In this document: one piece after another, positions 25,284 through 34,742 of the stretch | How the letters are laid out: each line of letters starts with the position of its first letter | How positions within the stretch are numbered: position 1 is the stretch's first letter | Assembly (NCBI GenBank): GCA_018673255.1 | Contig: JABHDC010000062.1 | Location: 1 to 59,853 of the forward strand | Source of the DNA: Gemmatimonadota bacterium | GTDB lineage: Bacteria; Latescibacterota; UBA2968; UBA8231 | DNA: 59,853 bases | Reading direction: 5' to 3' | Notes under the pieces: generated by a model | Databases searched by the model: none | The model's input: only the letters and a program-made list of their open reading frames with translations | What the model was told of the DNA's origin: nothing | Position numbers and translations under genes: made by a program

Positions 25284-27113
25284 TCAGGCCATCGCCACTT
25301 CGATCAACTCGCTGAAGCGGGATACGACCTGCTTGGGCACGACCTTGCGCAGACCGCGAGTCAATGTACCTGTGTCTTCTGACAGAGACTCGGGCAAGAC
25401 GAGCACATGCACTGGGCGCTCGTGCCCCGGCAGCCCCGCCAGATCAGCCTCTGTCCGCAGTTGTTCACGCAACCTGTCAGCAATGGGCTCGAAGGCACGC
25501 AACTGCACCTCGTCTTCGGGAAGATCCGCCAGATCCACCTGCCGCGCGGCTTCTTCGGTGTCGAGACTGGCCAGGATGAGCGGATGGCTCCAGGCCTGCT
25601 TGCCCGTGACAATGACGTGCTCGACCAGCGGCGCCCGCGAGTAGACTCGTTCGAGCAACTCAGGGTTGACGAACTCCCCATTGCCGAGTTTGAACTGACG
25701 CCCGACCCGTCCACCGAAGGTGAGAAATCCCTCCTCATCCATGGTGAACAGGTCACCGGTGCGATACCAGATCTTGCCGCTCTCTTCATCTTCGACCAGG
25801 ACCCGTGAGGTCTGTTCGGGATCGTTGAGATATTCCCGCATGACATTTGCCCCACTCACCCACAGTTCGCCAATCTCCGAGTGCCGCCCCTCCATCACCC
25901 CACGGTCTGGATCGACATGGGCAACCATGTGACCCTCTTCAGACATGAGCTTCACCTCGAACAGGGCGCGTCCCACCGTATTCACCCGACGACCGCCACG
26001 ATGGTTGGCCGCGATCAGGGGTGCACACTCAGTTGTCCCATACCCCTCGAAAGTGGTGATTCCCAGTACATCCTGAAAGAAGTCGAGGGCCTCCGGGTCC
26101 GCCTTGGCTGAGCCGACGATCAAGACCTCAAGCTGATCTCCCACCCGGCGCGACAGCTGCTGCTTGATCGCAGCCACGACCTTTGCGCCAATGGTGAGAT
26201 CGACGATGGCATCGGCCAGGCCCCCTTCACCGCGGGCTCGCCGTTGCCGTGCACGCACGGCACGATCCACAAGTTTCCCCTTCAGGCCACCGGCATCGAT
26301 CTCCTTGCGCACATTGCCATACACCTTGTCCAGAACCAGGGGCACAGTCAGGAAGCCCTGCGGCGCAGAGTGCCTGATGTCGCTGAGCACGCGGTCGGGT
26401 GAGCGCGCCAGATCCAGCGTCCACCCCTTGGCGAGGGGGAAATAGATGTTGAGGATGCCCATCGAATGGTAGTCGGGTGCGGACTTGAAGAACCGAAACT
26501 CATCAGCCACACTGATCGCGTCCCACACACTCATCACATTGGCGACGATATTGGCGTGCGTCTGAACGACGCCTTTGGGCAGTCCCGATGAACCAGAGGT
26601 GAACAGGATCTTCGATTCGTCCTGTGCTGTCAGTTCGACGAAGGGCGGTGATCCTTCGACCTGGGCATCCTCCCAGGAAGTGCCCTCGCCGGCCGCGCCC
26701 CGCGTCAACAGAATGCGAGGCGGTTGATGCAGAGCACCGCGGATCGCCACGAATTGCTCCCACCCTCGATCGTCGACGACGAGCATCTCCAGCCCCGCGC
26801 GGGATATACTGTGGACGAGGATCTCCGTCGAGGTCTTGTGACAGAGGGGGACAGCCGTCAATCCCAGCAGATCTGCCGCAAGGAAGACGACGATGGGCTC
26901 TGTCCCCCCGTCGGTGAGAATGCCGATTCGGTGTCCTTTGCGCAGTCCCATCCGGGCGAGGCCACATGCCAACCGATCGCGACGTTGTCTCAGTTCAGCA
27001 TACGCGATCGGGTGATACTGGTTGGCGGCATCACCCTCATCGAGAACGCGCAGGGCAGGGCGTTCGGCGTGCTCGTCGAAACTTCTCTCGATGAGATCGC
27101 GCAGATTTTCCAT
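25284..27113 (-). CDS. fadD: Long-chain acyl-CoA synthetase, AMP-forming
   Basis: The 609-aa ANL-family enzyme shows the P-loop LFTSGSSGLPKGV, the GYGTTECAPLI adenylate motif, YRTGDL and the GRVGRQFKLGNGEFVNPE hinge and C-terminal lid. It activates fatty acids to acyl-AMP and then acyl-CoA at the cytoplasmic membrane. The length and the LARSPDRVLSDIR/VYGNVRKEI insert are typical of the bacterial long-chain (FadD15/FAA1-like) group rather than E. coli FadD. AGAGAGAA lies just before the ATG. It is convergent with the DHS-like gene (28-bp gap) and divergent from the FapA-like gene. The gene symbol is by family analogy only. Confidence 0.88.
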   Translation of the reverse strand: MENLRDLIERSFDEHAERPALRVLDEGDAANQYHPIAYAELRQRRDRLACGLARMGLRKGHRIGILTDGGTEPIVVFLAADLLGLTAVPLCHKTSTEILVHSISRAGLEMLVVDDRGWEQFVAIRGALHQPPRILLTRGAAGEGTSWEDAQVEGSPPFVELTAQDESKILFTSGSSGLPKGVVQTHANIVANVMSVWDAISVADEFRFFKSAPDYHSMGILNIYFPLAKGWTLDLARSPDRVLSDIRHSAPQGFLTVPLVLDKVYGNVRKEIDAGGLKGKLVDRAVRARQRRARGEGGLADAIVDLTIGAKVVAAIKQQLSRRVGDQLEVLIVGSAKADPEALDFFQDVLGITTFEGYGTTECAPLIAANHRGGRRVNTVGRALFEVKLMSEEGHMVAHVDPDRGVMEGRHSEIGELWVSGANVMREYLNDPEQTSRVLVEDEESGKIWYRTGDLFTMDEEGFLTFGGRVGRQFKLGNGEFVNPELLERVYSRAPLVEHVIVTGKQAWSHPLILASLDTEEAARQVDLADLPEDEVQLRAFEPIADRLREQLRTEADLAGLPGHERPVHVLVLPESLSEDTGTLTRGLRKVVPKQVVSRFSELIEVAMA

Positions 27114-27395
27114 CGGATTCTCTCTCTTGGTCGGTGGAACGATGACGAACCAAAGGGTTGAAGATAATCAACTTACGCTCGCCTCCCAAGGTCTCTGGTC
27201 GATCTCCTGATCGACTGGCCTGAGCGATCAGATGCAGCCTGATGCAGCATCCCCCTTGAGCTCTAGGGCGTATTGCATTCATTTATTGTTGTGATCCTCC
27301 CTAAACTGAGGATCGGCGGTCCCTTCTCCCCGATGACCGACACCATCCCAACGTATCGCAGCGCACAGCCTCCCTGTCGCACGACGACCGAGTAG

Positions 27396-30300
27396 ATGAT
27401 GGCCGAAGAGCCAGAAGACATATCGACGGACACAGCCGAGGATTCGGCCAACGAGGCACCGGCAGAGGACAGTGGGGCCGACCTTCTCGGCGGCCTCGAG
27501 TCGTTGCTGGCAGAGGAGGGCGAAGGGCTCGATCTGCCGGACGATGATCTGTCGGAAAACGATCTGACCGATCTATTCGATGACGACGAGGACGAGGAAG
27601 AGTCCGGCGAGGGCGCCGCCCCCGTCGGCCCCCGAGCCGCCGAGAGTTCCCGGGACACGCGTCGACGTGAGCGGTCCGAACGCAATCGCCGGGATCGCGA
27701 GGACTACCACAATCTCGAGTCCCACCTGCAGGCCACGCCCCTCGGGCTCGAGATCTCCGAAGACAAGATGACGGCCCGCGTCAACCGTATCACGGCCGAG
27801 AGTACGATCGAACAGATCCATGAACTCATCCGGCAACAGAAGATCACCTTCGGCATTGACGAAGAGAACATCCGCAGCGCCATCGCCAAGTCGAGTCGGG
27901 GACAGAATCAGTTCGAGGTGACGGTTGCCCGGGGCAAGGCACCCCGTGTGATGCGCAACACCGAAGTTCGGTATCACATGCCGACAGAATTGATCACCGG
28001 GACAGAGGATGCCAAGACCGACTTCGAGCGCCTGAAAGTGGCTCTCGAAGGCCCGTATCTTGAGGCGTGCAAGTCATGGAGGGGTCCGGTTCGCATTGTC
28101 GGCAAGGGAGATGTGATCTCCGAAATCCTGCCTGCCGAAGTCGCACCTGGTACGAATGTCTTCGGCGAAGAAATGGCAATGGGCCGGGTCGAAGACGTGA
28201 CACTGGAGGTGGGCGACCATGTCACGCTTTCTGAGGATGGACAGCAGACGGTGGCCGACCTGTATGGCTATGTCGGACTGATTGGCGGCGTCCCAACGGT
28301 TCTGTCCCCCATCTGGGTCTCCTCCGATCACATGGAAGCGCGATTCATCTTCCACAAGCCCGCCGAACCGCCCCCGGTTCCGACCGAAGAAGACCTGCAC
28401 GAACTGCTCGAGATGAAGTGGATCGAGTATGGCGTCATGGAGCGCCAGCTCGAACTGATCACGATTCGCCTCGGTGAGAAGCAAGCCTTGCCGGTGACCG
28501 TGCCCATCGCGCAAGGCACACCGGAAATCCAGGGCGAAGACGCGCAGGTGAAGTTCGCCTTCGATCCCTACGAGCTGATGAAATGGAATCAGCTGCAGAG
28601 CCTTCTGAGCCTCAAGGCGCCCGAGGCGATCCAACTCGGGCTGACGGACATCTACGAGGGCGGGGCAAGCACAGAAGAGGACGACGAGGATCATAGCGGA
28701 ATTCGCTTCAAGGCCGTGCGCCCGGGCGAAGTCGTCGTCGAAAAGATCCCCGCCACGACGGGCGTCATTGGCCAGGACATTCAGGGCGAAGAGGTTGTCG
28801 CCGACGAGGGCAAGGACCAGCCACTGGAGGTCGGTGAAGGGCTCCAGATCAACGACGAAGAATTGCGGGCCACATCGGCCGCCTTTGGCTACATCGCACT
28901 GCGGTGGGACATCGAAGTCAACGTCATCTCGCCCCTCTGGATCTCGCCCGATCGAACGACGGCTTTCTTCCTCAATCTCCCGCAGAGTGGCGCGCCAAAA
29001 TACCCCAGCGTGGAGGAACTCACATCACTGCTGGAAGGGCTGGAGATCACCCATGGTTTCGTTCCGGAACGTTGGGCCGAGATTCTGGAGGACCTTCGGG
29101 CCGGGAAACGCACACGCGAATTCCTCCTCCCCATTGCTCAGGGCACATCTCCGGTCGGTGGCCGAGACGCTCAGTTTGAGTGGTCGGTACAGATCGACAA
29201 CGACAAGCCAGGCAAGATCATGGAAGATGGTTCCATCGACTTCCGCGATCGCAACATGACCACTGTCGCCCAGGAAGGCGATCTGCTCGGCAAGCTGATC
29301 CCGCCGAAGCCTGGCAAGGGCGGTATGGATATCTATGGCAACGAACTCAAGCCACCGCAGCCACTGAATATCGAGGTCGTCACCGACTCCAGAATCTATG
29401 CGGAGCCCGAAGAAGATGGCTCAATGGCCTTCTTCTGCGAAACCGGTGGTGGAATCTCATCTGATGAGGAATTGAAGACCGTCAAAGGTCGCCGCCATAT
29501 GCGCATCAATATCGGCGTCTACCCCATCACGAATATCGAGGGGGATGTCGACTACTCCACTGGCAATATCGACTTCAATGGCGACGTCGTGATCGGTGGT
29601 TCGGTCCAGTCACAGTTCTCGGTCAAGGCCACCGGTACGGTCACGATTGGTGGCTACGTCGAAGCCGGTGCCTACGTGACGGCTGGCAAGGACATCCTGA
29701 TCGCGCGCGGTGTCGTAGGCACGGCGACAGAACTGGTCGCCGGTGGTGACATCATGTCAAAGTTCATCCAGGAAGCGACCGTCCGTGCAACAGGCACGGT
29801 GAAGGTCGGCAGCTACATCTTCAACGCCTCTGTCCGTGCCGGTGGTGAAGTGCAGGTTCCGGGCATGGGAGAGGGCAAGTCGCGCGCCCTGGTGGGCGGT
29901 CTGATCTGGGGTGCGCAGGGCGTGACCGCCCGCTCCATCGGCTCTCCCTACAACACCAGCACACGACTCGTCGTCGGCGTCGACCCGGACCAGGTCAACC
30001 GGGCCGACCAGATCCGCGCCAACATGCACACCTGCGACAACAAACAACGCGCGCTGCTGAAGAAACTCGGCGTCGAGCATCTGGACCTGGATCTCATCAA
30101 GCAGAAACTTGCTCGTGTCGCCTCGGCCAAGCAGAAACAGCAGATGCTGATGGCCGTTAAGCGGATTGCCAAGATCGCCGAACTGGAACGCAATCAGCAG
30201 GAAGAACTAGAGGAAATTGCCGAGGAGCAGCGCAAGCTCGCGCAACGCACCCAGATCAATGTCCTCAATGACCTGTTCGCCGGTGTCGAGATTCGCATTG

Positions 30301-30419
30301 GCGAGCATACCGAACTGATTCGTGAAGACGCAGAGAAATGCTCCTTCCGCCTCGTGACAGAGGATGAAGAGCAGAAGATCTTCATGGACGGACTCCGCAA
30401 CACGCCACGCATGGGGTAA
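27396..30419 (+). CDS. Very large FapA/DUF342-family protein
   Basis: The 1007-aa protein starts with an acidic, low-complexity region (about residues 1-75, with several EDEE/DDDE runs) and an Arg-rich stretch (RDTRRRERSERNRRDRED). Residues about 100-560 appear to contain two or three copies of the DUF342 N-terminal module, each with an ITFGID/VMERQ/ITHGFVPE helix followed by a VARGKAP / IAQGTPEIQGEDAQ / IAQGTSPVGGRDAQ strand. Residues about 640-860 form a right-handed beta-helix (GDVDYSTGNIDFNGDVVIGG and SVKATGTVTIGGYVEAG) as in FapA. A coiled coil with many Lys/Gln follows (about 890-955). FapA-type proteins are cytoplasmic; many are linked to flagella or polysaccharide, but no flagellar gene is near. 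It is 7 bp upstream of an outer-membrane protein gene. Confidence 0.85.
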   Translation: MMAEEPEDISTDTAEDSANEAPAEDSGADLLGGLESLLAEEGEGLDLPDDDLSENDLTDLFDDDEDEEESGEGAAPVGPRAAESSRDTRRRERSERNRRDREDYHNLESHLQATPLGLEISEDKMTARVNRITAESTIEQIHELIRQQKITFGIDEENIRSAIAKSSRGQNQFEVTVARGKAPRVMRNTEVRYHMPTELITGTEDAKTDFERLKVALEGPYLEACKSWRGPVRIVGKGDVISEILPAEVAPGTNVFGEEMAMGRVEDVTLEVGDHVTLSEDGQQTVADLYGYVGLIGGVPTVLSPIWVSSDHMEARFIFHKPAEPPPVPTEEDLHELLEMKWIEYGVMERQLELITIRLGEKQALPVTVPIAQGTPEIQGEDAQVKFAFDPYELMKWNQLQSLLSLKAPEAIQLGLTDIYEGGASTEEDDEDHSGIRFKAVRPGEVVVEKIPATTGVIGQDIQGEEVVADEGKDQPLEVGEGLQINDEELRATSAAFGYIALRWDIEVNVISPLWISPDRTTAFFLNLPQSGAPKYPSVEELTSLLEGLEITHGFVPERWAEILEDLRAGKRTREFLLPIAQGTSPVGGRDAQFEWSVQIDNDKPGKIMEDGSIDFRDRNMTTVAQEGDLLGKLIPPKPGKGGMDIYGNELKPPQPLNIEVVTDSRIYAEPEEDGSMAFFCETGGGISSDEELKTVKGRRHMRINIGVYPITNIEGDVDYSTGNIDFNGDVVIGGSVQSQFSVKATGTVTIGGYVEAGAYVTAGKDILIARGVVGTATELVAGGDIMSKFIQEATVRATGTVKVGSYIFNASVRAGGEVQVPGMGEGKSRALVGGLIWGAQGVTARSIGSPYNTSTRLVVGVDPDQVNRADQIRANMHTCDNKQRALLKKLGVEHLDLDLIKQKLARVASAKQKQQMLMAVKRIAKIAELERNQQEELEEIAEEQRKLAQRTQINVLNDLFAGVEIRIGEHTELIREDAEKCSFRLVTEDEEQKIFMDGLRNTPRMG

Positions 30420-30426
30420 ATGACAA

Positions 30427-32103
30427 ATGCCACAACGCCTGCTCACGATCTGTCTGTCCCTGATCAGCATCTGGGCTCTCAACATCTGCGCAGTCGACGC
30501 ACAGGGCAGCGACGACGGTTTTGGTGGAGATGATCGCAGCAAGACCGGCCCCTCCTATGGCGCCTCCATGGGATCGGTGACCGTTGGCGACACGCAGGTA
30601 TACCGTCTCAGCATGCGGCCGGAGATCCCCCTCGGCCGCTGGGGCCTGGCTTTCGACGTCGAGCTCTTCATTGACGAGACCGGTGACTTCAGCAGCCGGG
30701 GCTGGTCCTTTGGTACGACAGCCGAGACCGTCGACACCATCCTGCGCAAGCTCTACTACGTTCGCTACGGCAAACCGGGTGATGACGTCTTCGTTCGCGT
30801 GGGCGCGCTGGATCATGTCACCCTCGGGTACGGCCTGGTGCTGGATGGGTACCGGAACACACTTGAATACCCAGGGATCAAGAAGACGGGCATCCACTTC
30901 CAACTGGAAAGTGTGGCGGGCTCGTCGATCGGCCTGGAAGGCATGATCAACAACCTGCAGGATCTGGAGAGTGGTGGCGGCCTGGTCGGCCTGCGGGCCT
31001 ACACACGGCCCATGGCGAAGCTGGAGATCGGCGTCACCTACGTGGCGGATCTGGATCAGTATGCTGGATTGCTGGACCGGGATGATGATGGTTTCCCCGA
31101 TGCGGTCGATGCCTTCCCGGAGGATGGCGACCTGGCCCTGGACAATGATGGTGACGGTGTGGCCGACGATTTCGACGGCGACGACGACAATGACGGGATC
31201 ATCGACACAGATGTCGGCAGTGGCCTGCCGGCCGATGTCATCGCCGGCCTCGATGCGCTGGTGACGCAGTCGAATGGTGCCTTTCAGACCGATACGGATG
31301 TTTCTCGGCGCACCCCCTTCAACAGAGACCGCGTCGGCCGCGATCCTTTTGGCATCGCCGGTCTGGATGTGGGTTACCGCCTGATCGATGACAGCAAGAT
31401 GCGACTCATCCTGTATGGCCAGTTGGCGATGATGGTCGACGATGATGACGCCCTCGATCCGGCAGCGGCCGATTCACAGGGCGTCAATCCCAACAATCGC
31501 AAGGCCGAGGGGTTCGGCATCATGGCGCCGGGACTGTGGGCAACTTTTGGCCCCCTCGACGGCAGGATCGAATACCGCTACTTCCAGGATGACTTCGAAG
31601 CCGGATACTTCGACAATCTGTACGAGTTGGATCGGGCACGAATTGATGCCGCCAGCGGCCTGGCGACGCCAAAGGATGCGCAGTTGCTGCGTGGCGAAAG
31701 CCTCTCAGGAGTCTTTGGCCGTCTCTCCACTGACCTCTGGGGTCTGGTTGAGGCGTCCGCCGACTACCAGCATCTGGTTGGCAGCGACGACCCGCGGCGT
31801 CAGATGCATGCCCGGGGCCGCGTCTCGCCTGCCCTGCTGGAATCGATTCCACGTCTGAGTCACGCCTCGGCGTACTATCAGAAGAACCATATCGGTAGCC
31901 GTCGTGACGAAGATGGGACACCGGGATCTGAGGATGGATTCTTCGAGTCTACGGAAGACACGTTCTACGGCTATGAAGTTGGCGCCGAGATGGCCAGCGG
32001 CGTCTCTGTCGTGTGGGACACGAGATTCCTGTTCGAACGCGCCGCCGACGGCCGTCTGAAGAGACGACGGGTCATGGCGATCGAGACTGTGTTCAATTTC
32101 TAG
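30427..32103 (+). CDS. Outer-membrane beta-barrel protein with calcium-type Asp repeats
   Basis: The 558-aa protein has a signal peptide (ending AVDAQG) and a strand-rich body, and ends in VFNF with the terminal Phe typical of outer-membrane barrels. In the middle (about residues 215-262) lies an Asp-rich segment (DRDDDGFPDAVDAFPEDGD, DNDGDGVADDFDGDDDND) of thrombospondin type 3 repeat type, which would form an extracellular calcium-binding loop of the barrel. Upstream strands (VYRLSMRPEIPLGRWGLAF) alternate as in porin-like proteins. It is 7 bp downstream of the FapA-like gene, so the two are probably co-transcribed. No named family recognised. Confidence 0.85.
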   Translation: MPQRLLTICLSLISIWALNICAVDAQGSDDGFGGDDRSKTGPSYGASMGSVTVGDTQVYRLSMRPEIPLGRWGLAFDVELFIDETGDFSSRGWSFGTTAETVDTILRKLYYVRYGKPGDDVFVRVGALDHVTLGYGLVLDGYRNTLEYPGIKKTGIHFQLESVAGSSIGLEGMINNLQDLESGGGLVGLRAYTRPMAKLEIGVTYVADLDQYAGLLDRDDDGFPDAVDAFPEDGDLALDNDGDGVADDFDGDDDNDGIIDTDVGSGLPADVIAGLDALVTQSNGAFQTDTDVSRRTPFNRDRVGRDPFGIAGLDVGYRLIDDSKMRLILYGQLAMMVDDDDALDPAAADSQGVNPNNRKAEGFGIMAPGLWATFGPLDGRIEYRYFQDDFEAGYFDNLYELDRARIDAASGLATPKDAQLLRGESLSGVFGRLSTDLWGLVEASADYQHLVGSDDPRRQMHARGRVSPALLESIPRLSHASAYYQKNHIGSRRDEDGTPGSEDGFFESTEDTFYGYEVGAEMASGVSVVWDTRFLFERAADGRLKRRRVMAIETVFNF

Positions 32104-32127
32104 TCGATCCCTGAGACGATTTCACCC

Positions 32128-32191
32128 GTGTCCATGAGTCCTGTGTCCATGAGTCCTGTGTCCATGAATCATGAGTCCTGTGTCCATGAGT
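32128..32191 (+). repeat. 15-bp tandem repeats spanning the start of the first M19 dipeptidase gene
   Basis: The unit GTGTCCATGAGTCCT occurs at 32128-32142 and 32143-32157. It recurs in altered form from 32158, with an inserted AATC that shifts the frame, and partially at 32180-32191. Each unit contains an ATG. The ATGs at 32134, 32149 and 32164 are in one frame that hits a stop at 32191-32193; those at 32171 and 32186 are in the dipeptidase frame. No Shine-Dalgarno-like sequence precedes any of them. Confidence 0.9.
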
Positions 32192-33349
32192 AAGGGGCAG
32201 CCGTCCACGCTGATCGTGGACGGCCACCTCGACCTGGCCTACAACGCCCTGTTCCACCGACGCGATCTGACGCAGTCCGTGTCGACCCTGCGCGAACGGG
32301 AAGATCCTTACTTCGGACAGAAGGCGGGTGGCCCCCATCCGGACGCGTTGCGCAAGCGTCCGCGGGCAGATGCAGGCCGTGGCAACCCCACCGTCAGCCT
32401 GCCGCAGATGCGGGCCGGCCAGGTGGGCATCGTGCTTTCGACGATCATGTCCCGCGTGCAGGTACCCAATTCAGCACTCGTCGACGGCATGCGTACCCAG
32501 GCAGCGGCCCACGCCATGGGCCAGGCCCATCTCCACTACTACAAGGCGCTGGAGCGTGAAGGCGAATTGGCCTTCATCCACACCGTGGACGATCTGGATC
32601 GCCTCGTCGACGTATGGCACGCACCATCGGCCGATGCACCGATCGGCCTGGTGCTGAGTATGGAGAGCGCCGATCCGATCCTCGGCCCCGACGATGTGGA
32701 GGCCTGGGTGGCCGCCGGCCTGCGCTCGGTAAGCCTCACGCACTTCGGCATCAACACCTGGGGGCACGGCACGGGCACGAAGGGCGGACTCTACCCCTGT
32801 GCCTATCCACTACTTGAAGCCCTGCAGGCTGCCGGCGTCGCACTGGATGTCACCCATGCGGCTGATGTCGCATTCTGGCAGTTGCTGGATGCCTGGGATG
32901 GTCCAGTCCACGCCAGCCACTGCAATTGCCGCGCCCTGGTCCCGGGCCAGCGTCACCTGTCGGACGAAATGATCAAGGCGATCCTCGACAGGGATGGTGT
33001 CATCGGCGTCGTGTTCGCTGAACCCATGCTGAATCCATCGTGGAATTTCGATGATCCAGCCAGCTTCCCCCCTACCGCGCAACGTCCCATGGCAGCCGTC
33101 GTGGATCACATCGACCACATCTGTCAGCTGGCAGGCAATGCCGATCATGTGGCGTTCGGTACTGATCTGGATGGTGGGTTCGGACGCGAGTGGGCTCCGA
33201 CGGACTACGACACGATCACTGACCTGCAGCGCTTCCTGCAGATCCTCGAGGTCCGTGGCTACGACCCATCCCAGGTCGAGGCTATCGCCCACGGGAACAT
33301 GCTCCGCTTTCTGCGACGGGTATTGCCGGGTCAGGGGACCACATCGTGA
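32186..33349 (+). CDS. Membrane dipeptidase family (peptidase M19), first of two tandem copies
   Basis: With the ATG at 32186 the protein has 387 aa. All M19 metal-binding motifs are present: GHLDLAYN (His and Asp), SMESADPI (bridging Glu), VTHAADVAFW (His), ASHCNCRAL (His) and GTDLDGGFG (Asp). M19 enzymes are binuclear zinc dipeptidases; bacterial members often cleave L-D or L-L dipeptides or other amides. There is no signal peptide, so it is probably cytoplasmic. The start is not certain because tandem repeats cover the region and an ATG at 32171 is in frame. The stop overlaps the start of the next gene by 4 nt (GTGA). Upstream transcription may come from the FapA/OMP pair. Confidence 0.9.
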   Translation: MSKGQPSTLIVDGHLDLAYNALFHRRDLTQSVSTLREREDPYFGQKAGGPHPDALRKRPRADAGRGNPTVSLPQMRAGQVGIVLSTIMSRVQVPNSALVDGMRTQAAAHAMGQAHLHYYKALEREGELAFIHTVDDLDRLVDVWHAPSADAPIGLVLSMESADPILGPDDVEAWVAAGLRSVSLTHFGINTWGHGTGTKGGLYPCAYPLLEALQAAGVALDVTHAADVAFWQLLDAWDGPVHASHCNCRALVPGQRHLSDEMIKAILDRDGVIGVVFAEPMLNPSWNFDDPASFPPTAQRPMAAVVDHIDHICQLAGNADHVAFGTDLDGGFGREWAPTDYDTITDLQRFLQILEVRGYDPSQVEAIAHGNMLRFLRRVLPGQGTTS

Positions 33350-34446
33350 GCCGCCACTTGATCCTCGACAGCCATCTCGACCTCGGCTTCAGCGCACTTC
33401 AGATCAATCGCGACCTGACGCAGCCGGCAACGACAATCCGCACTCACGACCCACTCGATGTTCTGGACAATTTCGGTTCGTGCACCGTCTCCCTGCCTGA
33501 ACTGCGACGAGGCGGTGTCGGCATCGTCTGCGCCACCGTGATGTCGCGACTCGATCCGGGCGATCGAGCGACGCGGACCGGCATGTATACACAGGCCCAG
33601 ACACACGGCGTCGGCCGCGGACACCTGGCCTACTACCAGGCACTGGAACGTCTCGGACACGTCGAGATGATTCACACATCGCAGCAACTGGATGACGTCG
33701 AGACGCGCTGGCGTGAGGCACTGAACCGCGACGAGTGTCCGGGCAACCCGATCGGCATCATCCTCTCCATGGAAAGCGCCGACCCGATTCTGGGACCTGA
33801 CCAGGTGCCTGAGTGGCATGCACTGGGCCTGCGAATGGTCAGCCTCTCCCATTATGGCACCAGCACGTATTCTCATGGAACCGCCACCGAGGGGGGCCTG
33901 CTGCCTCCGGCTCGGCCTCTGCTGCGGGCCCTGGCTGAGGCAGGAATCATCGTCGACGTCACACATCTGACCGATGCAGCCCACTGGGAGTTGCTCGATT
34001 GCTACGATGGCCCCATCTGCGCCAGTCACCACAACTGCAGGACACTGACCCCCGGCCAACGTCAGCTGACGGATGACATGATTCGATCGATTGCCGAACG
34101 CGATGGTGTGATCGGCACCGCCTTCGATGCCTGGATGCTCGACCCGGATTGGCGACGTGATCTGCGGTCCGGTGATCAGCAGACGGCGGCAACACTTCAG
34201 ACCGTCGTCGACCACATCGACCACACGGCTCAGCTGATGGGGTCGAGTCGGTTCTGTGGCATCGGCACCGATCTGGACGGGGGCTTCGGCACGGAGCAGT
34301 CACCCCGGGATCTGAATACGATCGCCGACCTACCCCAGTTGGTCTGTCTGCTGTCAGATCGCGGCTACAGTGACCAGGACATTGATGGCATCCTCTGTGC
34401 CAACTGGTTGCGTCTACTGAAGAAAACCTGGCAGGATCCGGTCTGA
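33346..34446 (+). CDS. Membrane dipeptidase family (peptidase M19), second of two tandem copies
   Basis: The 366-aa protein starts at a GTG in the GTGA overlap with the preceding gene. It has the same metal-ligand set: DSHLDLGFS, SMESADPI, VTHLTDAAHW, ASHHNCRTL and GTDLDGGFG. The stretch SMESADPILGPD is shared with the upstream copy, which points to tandem duplication followed by divergence (for example HTSQQLDDVE replaces the equivalent loop). It has no signal peptide and shares an operon with its paralogue. Different loops around the active site suggest different dipeptide preferences, which is inference. No terminator is evident after it; a spacer of about 300 bp precedes ilvB. Confidence 0.9.
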   Translation: MSRHLILDSHLDLGFSALQINRDLTQPATTIRTHDPLDVLDNFGSCTVSLPELRRGGVGIVCATVMSRLDPGDRATRTGMYTQAQTHGVGRGHLAYYQALERLGHVEMIHTSQQLDDVETRWREALNRDECPGNPIGIILSMESADPILGPDQVPEWHALGLRMVSLSHYGTSTYSHGTATEGGLLPPARPLLRALAEAGIIVDVTHLTDAAHWELLDCYDGPICASHHNCRTLTPGQRQLTDDMIRSIAERDGVIGTAFDAWMLDPDWRRDLRSGDQQTAATLQTVVDHIDHTAQLMGSSRFCGIGTDLDGGFGTEQSPRDLNTIADLPQLVCLLSDRGYSDQDIDGILCANWLRLLKKTWQDPV

Positions 34447-34615
34447 GCCCCAGACAATCCCCGGATAGAGGACGATTCCTGCTGAAGTTGACCCCATTTT
34501 TCGACCTTCTCACGCGAACAGATCCATATCGGTCCCCAAATGGCGTCCCTTGCTGATCAAGGAGCGCCATTATCGTATGTATTCCATGTAAATCAACACG
34601 TTTCCAACTAAACAC

Positions 34616-34644
34616 TTGCAGATTACGCCCGTCGAGATTACACT
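34616..34644 (+). promoter_or_regulatory. Possible promoter of ilvB-ilvH
   Basis: TTGCAG (34616-34621) and TACACT (34639-34644) are separated by 17 bp, giving a start near 34651 and a leader of about 90 nt. The -35 box is weak. A tiny open frame in the leader (MDPGDI followed by stop, starting at 34677) is not rich in branched-chain codons, so I do not see a classical attenuator. The rest of the 34447-34742 spacer shows nothing else I recognise. Confidence 0.4.
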
Positions 34645-34742
34645 ACACACAGTAGGGTAACATAAATTCTCAGAAATGGACCCCGGTGATATCTAACAGT
34701 CGGGATCAGTTCAGCATCTGATTCATCCAGGAGAAGAGCTCG

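Noticed and set aside
34651..34742. Branched-chain amino acid attenuator in the ilvB leader
   Set aside because: The only small leader frame (Met-Asp-Pro-Gly-Asp-Ile) is not rich in Leu/Ile/Val codons and no terminator/antiterminator pair was seen.
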